Below, in pieces: positions 51,299-57,684 of a stretch of DNA of 64,000 nucleotides. The notes beneath the pieces were generated by a model. That model searched no databases. It had not been told where the DNA came from and saw nothing but the letters and a program-made list of their open reading frames with translations. The stretch's first letter is position 1. Every line of letters begins with the position of its first letter. Position numbers and translations under genes: made by a program. Origin of the DNA: Kribbella sp. NBC_01245 (GTDB taxonomy: Bacteria; Actinomycetota; Actinomycetes; Propionibacteriales; Kribbellaceae); NCBI RefSeq assembly GCF_036226525.1, contig NZ_CP108487.1:7254001-7318000 (forward strand), read 5' to 3'.

Positions 51299-52116
51299 AT
51301 GAAGGACGTAGTGGTCGCCGGGGGAACCACCGGGCTGGGGCGCGCGATCGCGCTGCACTATCTGCGCGAGGGCGCTCGCGTCACCGTGATCGGCAGTACG
51401 CCGGCGCGCGGAGAGCAGTTCGTCAAAGATGGCGAGCAGTTCGTCAAAGACGGGGCGGCGTTCATCCAGGCGGATCTGCTGTCCGTGGCCGAGAACCGCC
51501 GGGTGGTCGAAGAAGTGCGGGCGCGGCACGACTCGCTCGACGCGTTGGTGCTGACCGCGATGACGCCGTTCCTCAAACGGGTCGAAACCGTCGACGGGTT
51601 CGAGGGACGTTCGTGCTCTACTACCTGAGCCGGTATCTGCTCAGCCATGGTCTGACCGACCTGCTGGAACGTGCCGACGAGCCGATCATCGTGAGTCTGG
51701 GCGCGACCGGTTTCACCAAAGGCGGGGTGAATTGGGATGACCCGCAGCTGACGCGGAAGTACAGCCCGATGAAGGCGATCCTGCAGGGCGGCCGGGCGAA
51801 CGATCTGCTCGGTGTGGCGTATCTGCAGGCGCATCCCGACGGCAAGACCCGGTTCATGCTCGACCATCCGGGTTATACGAACAGCGGTACCAACCGGATG
51901 CCGCAGCCGCTGCGGGCCGGGTTGAACTTGCTGGCGAGGTTGTTCGCGAAGACCCCCGAGGAGAACGCGAAGCGCATCATCGCGGTGATGGACGACCAGC
52001 CCGACCGTCGCTTCATCCCATGGGATCGCGACAAGCCGGTCGACCCGACGCTGTCCAGTTTCGACCCGGACAACGCGCGCCGGCTGTCTGCGTTGACCAA
52101 GGACCTGCTCCGCTAA
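51299..52116 (+). pseudogene. SDR-family gene interrupted by a one-base frameshift
   Basis: The first part (51299-51628) encodes MKDVVVAGGTTGLGRAIALH and continues to VETVDGFEG, then runs into a stop. The remainder (LYYLSRYLLSHGLTDLLER onwards, to 52116) continues in the next frame. Restoring one G in the GGGA at about 51606 would join them as EGTFVLYYLS, giving a single protein of about 271 residues. A 21-base tandem duplication (51413-51433 and 51434-51454, encoding EQFVKDG twice) lies upstream. Start ATG 51299 follows GAGGGAGAG. It may be a true pseudogene or a sequencing error; the promoter with its operator looks intact. Confidence 0.8.
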
Positions 52117-52155
52117 AAAGGTGGTGGACGGGCGCGACTCGTGTCAGCCTGCGGT

Positions 52156-52803
52156 ATGGATGTTGTCGCCTCGCTGCCCGCGTTCCTCCTGGCCGTCCTG
52201 CTCATCTCGGCCTCGCCCGGGCCGGCGATGGCCCTGATCTTCCGCCGAGCCGCCTTGCAGGGATTTCGTGCCGCCGTGCCGACCGTGCTGGGGCTGGAGT
52301 TCGGGCTCTATCTCTGGGCGTTGATGGCCGGTGCCGGTCTGGCCGCCCTGGTCGCGGCGTCCCAAACGGCGTACCTCGTGCTCCGGGTCGTTGGTGCCGT
52401 GGTTCTCGTCTACCTCGGCGTTCAGGCTTGGCGTGCGGCTTGGCGGGATAAGGGTTCGGAGGCGGTTGACGTTCCGGCCGAGAGCGCAGAGCAGGTACGG
52501 CGTACTTGGTGGCGGCCGTTCGGCGAAGGGGTGCTGGTGCAACTAGCCAACCCGAAGGCGGCCGTTTTCATGTTCGCGTTCTACCCGCAGTTCGTGCCGG
52601 CGGATCGGCCGTTGCTCTCGACCACGGCCATCCTCGCGGCGCTCCAGGTCGTACTCGAGACGGCCTTCTACCTCACCCTCGCGCTGATCGTCGGCCGTGC
52701 CCGCAACTGGTTCACCCGCCCGGCCATCCGGCGCCGCCTCAACGCGATCAGCGGCACGGTCCTCATCACCCTCGGCCTGCGAGTCGCCGCCACCTCACGC
52801 TGA
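52156..52803 (+). CDS. LysE-family exporter
   Basis: A 215-residue membrane protein with six hydrophobic segments, beginning MDVVASLPAFLLAVLLISAS and showing the LysE/RhtB motif SPGPAMALIFRRAALQGFRAA near residue 20, then WRPFGEGVLVQLANPKAAVFM near 125. ATG at 52156 fits the family; a GTG 15 bases upstream is in frame. Exports amino acids or similar. It follows the frameshifted SDR by 39 bases but is probably separate. Confidence 0.88.
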   Translation: MDVVASLPAFLLAVLLISASPGPAMALIFRRAALQGFRAAVPTVLGLEFGLYLWALMAGAGLAALVAASQTAYLVLRVVGAVVLVYLGVQAWRAAWRDKGSEAVDVPAESAEQVRRTWWRPFGEGVLVQLANPKAAVFMFAFYPQFVPADRPLLSTTAILAALQVVLETAFYLTLALIVGRARNWFTRPAIRRRLNAISGTVLITLGLRVAATSR

Positions 52804-52827
52804 GGCTCGGGAAAAATCTGACCGAAG

Positions 52828-52854
52828 TGTCGATCCAGGGTCCATCCCTTCGAC
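52828..52854 (+). promoter_or_regulatory. Probable ECF42-type sigma promoter before DGPF gene
   Basis: TGTCGA (52828-52833), 17 bases, CGAC (52851-52854). The same two boxes with the same spacing occur at 54801 and 55515, all in front of genes next to the ECF sigma gene. Confidence 0.7.
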
Positions 52855-52894
52855 GCAGTGGTGAAAGCTAGGGCAAAACCGAAGGAGAAGACCC

Positions 52895-53272
52895 ATGCGT
52901 TACATGATCATCAACAAGGCCGACGCCGACTCCGAGGCCGGTGTCCCGCCGACCAAGGAGGTCATCGAGGGCGTTGGTGCGCTGGTCGAAGACCTCGCCA
53001 AGGCGGGTGTGCTGCTGGTCGCCGAGGGCGTGCACAGCAGCGCGCGTGGCGCCCGGGTCAAGGTCGACGGGGGTAAGCGCACGGTCACGGACGGTCCGTT
53101 CGCCGAGACCAAGGAGCTGATCGGCGGCATCATGGTGATCGACGTCCGCAGCAAGGACGAGGCGATCGAGTGGGCAGCACGGCTGGCCGAGGCCCTTGAC
53201 CAGGAGGTCGAGCTGCGACTGGTCGTCGAGGCCGAGGACATCGAGGCCGCCGGCGAGGCCGCGGGCCTGTAA
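52895..53272 (+). CDS. YCII/DGPF-domain protein
   Basis: A 125-residue YCII-related protein that starts MRYMIINKADADSEAG and contains the DGPFAETKELIGGIMVIDV stretch (about residues 68-87) giving the family its DGPF name. These small proteins are genomic partners of ECF42-type sigma factors. ATG after GAAGGAGAAG. A sigma-type promoter TGTCGA-N17-CGAC precedes it. Enzymatic function is not established; the fold is ferredoxin-like with a conserved His/Asp in YCII relatives. Confidence 0.9.
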   Translation: MRYMIINKADADSEAGVPPTKEVIEGVGALVEDLAKAGVLLVAEGVHSSARGARVKVDGGKRTVTDGPFAETKELIGGIMVIDVRSKDEAIEWAARLAEALDQEVELRLVVEAEDIEAAGEAAGL

Positions 53273-53319
53273 AGAGGCTGCCGGTCTAAAGAGGCTGCCG
53301 GTCTAAGGAGCACGCCGGT
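53270..53319. repeat. Short tandem duplication
   Basis: TAAAGAGGCTGCCGGTC occurs twice head to tail (53270-53286, 53287-53303) with a degenerate third copy to 53319. The first copy starts at the stop codon of the DGPF gene. Confidence 0.85.
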
Positions 53320-53386
53320 ATCCGGGCCGGGTCTGGGCAGCCGAATGAGGTTGCCCTGACCCGGCCGGTGCGGTTCTATCGTTCGG

Positions 53387-54643
53387 GTGACGGTTACGGA
53401 TACCCACGGGGCGATCGACGCGGTCTGGCGAATCGAGTCGGCCCGGATCATCGCCGGCGTGGCGCGGCTGGTCCGCGATGTCGGCCTGGCCGAGGAGCTC
53501 GCGCAGGACGCGCTGGTCGCCGCGCTCGAGCAATGGCCCGAGTCGGGGGTGCCGAAGAACCCGGGCGCCTGGCTGATGGCGATCGCGAAACGCCGGGCGA
53601 TCGACCTGATCCGGCGCAAGGAGACGTACCAGCGCAAACTCGCCGAGATGGGCCATGAGCTCGAGATCGACGGCGAGAGTGTCGAGGACGACGTGGAGTC
53701 GATCCTGGCCGACACCATCGAGGACGACCTGCTCCGGCTCGTCTTCACCGCCTGCCACCCGGTGCTGTCGACCGAGGCCCGCGCGGCGCTCACGTTGCGG
53801 CTGATCGGCGGCCTCAAGACCGACGAGATCGCCCGGGCCTTCCTGGTGCCGGAGGCAACGATCTCCCAGCGCATCGTGCGCGCCAAGAAGAACCTGGCCA
53901 AGGCGAACGTTCCCTTCGAGCTGCCGCCCACCGCCGAGCTGAACGAACGCCTCGCCTCCGTGCTCGAGGTCATCTACCTGGTCTTCAACGAGGGCTATTC
54001 CGCCACCGCCGGCGACGACTGGATGCGCCCGGCACTGTGCGACGAGGCGATCCGGCTCGGCCGCATCCTCGCCGGGCTGATGCCCGCCGAGCCGGAGGTG
54101 CACGGCCTGACCGCGCTGATGGAGATCCAGGCCTCCCGTTCGGCCGCGCGAACCGGGCCCGACGGTGAGCCCGTGCTGTTGCTCGAGCAGGACCGCTCCC
54201 GCTGGGACCGCCTGCTCATCCGCCGAGGTCTGGCCGCCCTAGACACCGCCTGGGGCCTGGAGGGAACGCCCGGCCCGTACCTCCTGCAAGCCGCGATCGC
54301 CGCCTGCCACGCCCGCGCCACCACCGCCGAGGACACCGACTGGGCCCGCATCGCAGGCCTGTACGGCGTACTCGCGCAAGTCTCGCCGTCGCCGGTGATC
54401 GAGCTGAACCGGGCCGTCGCGGTCTCGATGGCCTTCAGCCCGGCCCACGGTCTGGAAGTCGTCGACGGTCTGCTGGACGAGCCATCCCTCAAGGACTACC
54501 ACCTACTGCCGAGCGTGCGCGGCGACTTCCTCTTCAAACTCGGCCGCCTCGACGAAGCCCGCGCCGAATTCGAACGAGCCGCCTCCCTCACCCGCAACGA
54601 ACGCGAACGCACCCTCCTCCTATCCCGCGCCGCCGCCTGCTGA
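53387..54643 (+). CDS. ECF-type sigma factor with TPR-like C-terminal extension (ECF42 group)
   Basis: A 418-residue sigma factor. Region 2 spans about residues 10-85 (ESARIIAGVARLVRDVGLAEELAQDALVAAL), region 4 about 125-180 (LTLRLIGGLKTDEIARAFLVPEATISQRIVRAKKNL), and a 230-residue C-terminal extension follows (DUF6596-like, including FNEGYSATAGD, a helical TPR-like part and the LYLLLPSVRG-like DYHLLPSVRGDFLFKLGR). This layout and a DGPF neighbour define ECF42. No anti-sigma gene is next to it, so the extension likely controls activity. GTG start; TTCTATCGT just upstream suggests a leaderless message. It is not itself preceded by the TGTCGA motif. Confidence 0.93.
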   Translation: MTVTDTHGAIDAVWRIESARIIAGVARLVRDVGLAEELAQDALVAALEQWPESGVPKNPGAWLMAIAKRRAIDLIRRKETYQRKLAEMGHELEIDGESVEDDVESILADTIEDDLLRLVFTACHPVLSTEARAALTLRLIGGLKTDEIARAFLVPEATISQRIVRAKKNLAKANVPFELPPTAELNERLASVLEVIYLVFNEGYSATAGDDWMRPALCDEAIRLGRILAGLMPAEPEVHGLTALMEIQASRSAARTGPDGEPVLLLEQDRSRWDRLLIRRGLAALDTAWGLEGTPGPYLLQAAIAACHARATTAEDTDWARIAGLYGVLAQVSPSPVIELNRAVAVSMAFSPAHGLEVVDGLLDEPSLKDYHLLPSVRGDFLFKLGRLDEARAEFERAASLTRNERERTLLLSRAAAC

Positions 54644-54748
54644 AGATTTTTCCGTTCATTCGTCGCAATCCGCCCTCTGCCGTCGGCTGCCCTGTGCTGG
54701 TCCGCTGAGCTGAGCGGGCGGATTGCGACGAATGAACGGAAAAATCTT
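54643..54748. repeat. Family A hairpin repeat, copy 5 (variant)
   Basis: Arms 54643-54675 and 54716-54748 are perfect 33-base reverse complements. The core reads CATTCGTCGCAATCCGCCC instead of CATTCGTCGGAATCCGCCC, and the other arm carries the matching change. The left arm begins on the last base of the sigma gene stop codon. The T run in the left arm and A run in the right make this copy the most terminator-like. Confidence 0.9.
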
Positions 54749-54800
54749 GGCGGTGTTGGGGCCTTGTGACCACGCCGGGTGAAGGAAGTTCACCCGAACC

Positions 54801-54827
54801 TGTCGAGGAATCCGCCTCAGCTCCGAC
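54801..54827 (+). promoter_or_regulatory. Probable ECF42-type sigma promoter before reductase gene
   Basis: TGTCGA (54801-54806), 17 bases, CGAC (54824-54827); 36 bases before the start of the DHFR-like gene. Confidence 0.7.
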
Positions 54828-54863
54828 GTACCCGCGAAACCACCGAGACCTAGGAGGAATGAG

Positions 54864-55463
54864 ATGGGCAAGGTCACCACCGGCGCCACGATGTCCCTGG
54901 ACGGCTTCATCGCCGGACCGGAGGAAAGTGGCTTCGACCTGCTGTTCCAGTGGTACGGCAACGGCGACGTGGAGATCCCGTCCGCCAGCCCGGACGTACC
55001 GGCGATCCGCCTCTCGGCGGCGAGCGCCGGGCTGATCAAGCCGGAGTGGGAGAACACCGGTGCGCTGCTGGTCGGCCGGTATCTCTACGACATGACGAAG
55101 GCCTGGGGCGGCCGGCACCCGATGGACGTCACCACAGTCGTGCTCACCCACCAGCGCCCCGAGGACCGTCCGGAGGACGACGACAACTTCGTCTTCGTCA
55201 CCGACGGCATCGAGGCCGCGGTGGCCAAGGCGAAGGAAATCGCCGGGGACAAGAACGTCGGCGTCAACGGCGGGCAGATGGCCCAGCAGTGTCTGGAAGC
55301 CGGGCTGCTCGACGAGGTCGGCGTGGAGCTGGTGCCGGTCCTGCTGGGAAGCGGGAAGCCCTTGTTCGCGGAACTCGGCGCTGTGCCGGTGCAGTTCGAG
55401 GGCCCGATCGCGGTCGTCGAGGGCACTGGTGTCACCCACCTGCGCTACCGCGTCAAGAAGTAG
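54864..55463 (+). CDS. Dihydrofolate reductase-family protein (RibD C-terminal domain)
   Basis: A 199-residue protein of the RibD_C/DHFR-like family, starting GKVTTGATMSLDGFIAGPE (typical TxSLDGxIA) and including GALLVGRYLYDM, VTTVVLTHQ, KNVGVNGGQMAQQCLEAGLLDEVGVELVPVLLGSGKPLF (NADPH and C-terminal motifs). It probably is an NADPH-dependent reductase of an unknown compound, not a folate enzyme. AGGAGGAATGAG precedes the ATG. A TGTCGA-N17-CGAC motif lies 36 bases upstream, placing it in the proposed sigma regulon. Confidence 0.9.
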   Translation: MGKVTTGATMSLDGFIAGPEESGFDLLFQWYGNGDVEIPSASPDVPAIRLSAASAGLIKPEWENTGALLVGRYLYDMTKAWGGRHPMDVTTVVLTHQRPEDRPEDDDNFVFVTDGIEAAVAKAKEIAGDKNVGVNGGQMAQQCLEAGLLDEVGVELVPVLLGSGKPLFAELGAVPVQFEGPIAVVEGTGVTHLRYRVKK

Positions 55464-55514
55464 CCCTAGCGCCGGGTCTCTCTAGCAGTCGGATTCCTTC
55501 TCACGGCCTAGAGG

Positions 55515-55541
55515 TGTCGAAAACCGGGTGCGGTGTTCGAC
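55515..55541 (+). promoter_or_regulatory. Probable ECF42-type sigma promoter before hydrolase genes
   Basis: TGTCGA (55515-55520), 17 bases, CGAC (55538-55541), followed by GCAG as at 52851; 48 bases before the hydrolase start. Confidence 0.7.
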
Positions 55542-55589
55542 GCAGGGGTGAGAGACGGGGTGAGCCCGTCGGGAGCAGGAGGAATACCG

Positions 55590-56378
55590 ATGATCAAGGT
55601 CAGGTCGAAGGACGGCACCAAGATCGCCGTGGACCGCTTGGGGGATGGGCCTGCCGTGATCCTGGTCGGCGGGGGATCGGTCGACCGGTCGGACAACGCG
55701 CCACTCGCGGCGCTACTCGCTGAGTACTTCACCGTCTACAACTACGACCGCCGCGGCCGGGGTGATAGCGACCTCAGCCCGGCCGGTACGCCGTACTCGC
55801 CGGAGCTGGAGTTCCAGGACCTGGAAGCGGTCTTCGCGGCCGCGGGCGGTTCCGCCGACCTGTACGGCATCTCGAGTGGTGCGGCCCTCGCGCTTCTCGC
55901 CGCCGCGGCGGGCTGCCCGGCCAAGAAGGTCGCGCTGTACGAGCCGCCGTACATCCTGGAGGAAAGCAGCAAACCCCGCCCGTCCAAGGACAACGCCTCG
56001 GTTTACCGGGAGCTGGTCGCCGCGGGGAAACGTGATGAGGCCTTCATCCGGTTTGTGGTGCATGGTGTCGGCCTGCCGGCGGAGTTGGTCGAGACCTGGC
56101 GGACCGAGCCGTGGTGGCCGAAGCAGTTGCAGCTTGCGCACACCCTCGAGTACGACGCGACGATCATGGGCGAGAGCCGGTTGCCGGTCGACGAGGTCCG
56201 CGACTACACCACGCCGACCCTGGTGATGAGTGGCGACTCCGGCTGGGAGTGGATCGAGGCGGCCGCGCCCGCGCTCGCCGGCATCCTCAAGAACGGCACG
56301 CATGAGGTCTTGAATGGGCAGACGCACGAGGTCGACCCGGCCGTGCTGGTGCCGAAGCTGCGCGCGTTCTTCGCATGA
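55590..56378 (+). CDS. Alpha/beta hydrolase
   Basis: A 262-residue alpha/beta-hydrolase-fold protein beginning MIKVRSKDGTKIAVDRLGDG. It has VYNYDRRGRGDSD near 50 and a nucleophile elbow YGISSGAAL near 95 (Ser in GxSSG). The C-terminal His is in NGQTHEVDP near 248 and the acid in MSGDSGWEW. RBS CAGGAGGAATACC. It is followed by a paralog at 56413 with the same start and motifs, so the pair arose by tandem duplication. A TGTCGA-N17-CGAC promoter precedes it. Confidence 0.9.
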   Translation: MIKVRSKDGTKIAVDRLGDGPAVILVGGGSVDRSDNAPLAALLAEYFTVYNYDRRGRGDSDLSPAGTPYSPELEFQDLEAVFAAAGGSADLYGISSGAALALLAAAAGCPAKKVALYEPPYILEESSKPRPSKDNASVYRELVAAGKRDEAFIRFVVHGVGLPAELVETWRTEPWWPKQLQLAHTLEYDATIMGESRLPVDEVRDYTTPTLVMSGDSGWEWIEAAAPALAGILKNGTHEVLNGQTHEVDPAVLVPKLRAFFA

Positions 56379-56412
56379 CCGGGCCTGACTTTTCACACGA
56401 AGGGGTACTCCG

Positions 56413-57198
56413 ATGAACACCACGACATCCGCCGACGGCACCACCATCGCGTACGACCGCATCGGCTCGGGCCCGGCGCTAGTCCTTGTCGACGGCGCGT
56501 TGTGCAGCCGTGCGCAAGGCCCGTTGCCCGAGGTGGCGGGGCAGTTGCAGGACGCCTTCACCGTCTACACGTACGACCGACGCGGCCGGGGCGACAGCGG
56601 TGACACCGAGCCGTATTCGCCCGAGCGGGAGATCGAGGACCTCGCGGCCGTTGTCGCCGAGGCGGGCGGTTCGGCGTACGCCTATGGCACGTCGTCTGGC
56701 GCCGCGCTGCTGCTTCGCGCTACCGCGGCGGGTGTGCCGATCACCCGGCTGGTCGCGTTCGAACCGCCCTTCGTGGTGGACGACAGCCGCAAGCCGATCC
56801 CGGCCGACTGGGTCGACCAACTGGCGGCGCGCGAGCCGGGTCAAGCGGTCAAGTACTTCATGACCAAGGGCATCGGCCTGCCCGGGTTCGTCGTGACGAT
56901 GATGCGGCTGATGCCGGCCTGGAAGGGCATGACGGCCGTTGCGCACACCCTGCCGTACGACGCGAAGGTTGTCGGCGGCAACTGCTTCGGCAAACCGCTC
57001 GACGCCTCGCAATGGGAGTCGATCAAGGCCCCGGCGCTGATCGTCAACGGCGGCAAGAGCCCCGCCTGGATGCGAACCAGCGTCGCCGCCCTGGCCCAAG
57101 CCGTCCCGAACGCCCGCCACGAAGTAGTCGCCGGCCAGAACCACATGATCAAGGCCACCGCCATCGCCCCGGTGATCCGCGCCTTCCTGACCACCTGA
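56413..57198 (+). CDS. Alpha/beta hydrolase, paralog of the preceding gene
   Basis: A 261-residue alpha/beta hydrolase closely related to the 55590 gene: TSADGTTIAYDRIGSGPALVL, VYTYDRRGRGDSG, elbow YGTSSGAALLL near 98 and late His in AGQNHMIKAT near 240. It starts 35 bases after its paralog with GAAGGGG before the ATG, so it is probably read from the same sigma promoter. The copies have diverged beyond simple gene conversion. Substrates unknown; such hydrolases often accompany ECF42-type loci, where the pattern suggests a stress or detoxification function. Confidence 0.9.
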   Translation: MNTTTSADGTTIAYDRIGSGPALVLVDGALCSRAQGPLPEVAGQLQDAFTVYTYDRRGRGDSGDTEPYSPEREIEDLAAVVAEAGGSAYAYGTSSGAALLLRATAAGVPITRLVAFEPPFVVDDSRKPIPADWVDQLAAREPGQAVKYFMTKGIGLPGFVVTMMRLMPAWKGMTAVAHTLPYDAKVVGGNCFGKPLDASQWESIKAPALIVNGGKSPAWMRTSVAALAQAVPNARHEVVAGQNHMIKATAIAPVIRAFLTT

Positions 57199-57199
57199 G

Positions 57200-57259
57200 C
57201 GGCGTGTCACAAGGGACCGATGATGGGCGACACGCCGCGTCAGAAGGGCCCGATGACGG
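57200..57259. repeat. Family B repeat, about 1.7 units, reverse orientation
   Basis: CGGCGTGTCACAAGGGACCG and CGACACGCCGCGTCAGAAGG mark two partial 33-base units in the orientation opposite to the 13848 copy. Starts directly after the hydrolase stop; no inverted partner. Confidence 0.8.
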
Positions 57260-57264
57260 TGTTG

Positions 57265-57636
57265 TTACTGCTGCGGGAGCATTTGCTGGAGGGCCCAGCC
57301 GTTGCCGTCGGGGTCGCTGAAGAAGACGAAGCGGCCCCACGGGAACTCCTGGACCTCGCTGACCTCGACGCCACGCTCCAGTAGTTCCTTGCGGGCGGCG
57401 TCGGCGTCGTCGATCACGACCTGCAGGCCTTGTGCGGTGCCGGGCTCCTGCGTGCTGAGGCCCGTACCGATCGCGATCGAACAGGCCGAGCCGCGCGGCG
57501 TCAGCTGCACGAACCGGACCTCGTCGCTGATCCGGTGATCGTGGTCCTCGACGAACCCGACCTGCTCGGTATAAAACGCCTTGGCCCGATCCACATCCGT
57601 CACCGGCACAGCGACCAACTCGAGCTTCCAGTCCAT
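57265..57636 (-). CDS. VOC-superfamily (glyoxalase-like) protein
   Basis: A 123-residue vicinal-oxygen-chelate protein: MDWKLELVAVPVTDVDRAKA with PVTDVDRAKAFYTEQVGF as the classic N-terminal beta-alpha, then a C-terminal half ending VFFSDPDGNGWALQQM, which carries the DPDGN motif of this fold. The metal-site His of true glyoxalases is not conserved, so it may be a binding or resistance-type member. ATG at 57636 after GGAGGGG; the TTG three bases upstream is less likely. Confidence 0.88.
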   Translation of the reverse strand: MDWKLELVAVPVTDVDRAKAFYTEQVGFVEDHDHRISDEVRFVQLTPRGSACSIAIGTGLSTQEPGTAQGLQVVIDDADAARKELLERGVEVSEVQEFPWGRFVFFSDPDGNGWALQQMLPQQ

Positions 57637-57684
57637 CAAAACCCCTCCTTCGCCGAAATCTTTGGCCGTTCGAACAGTAAGGCT

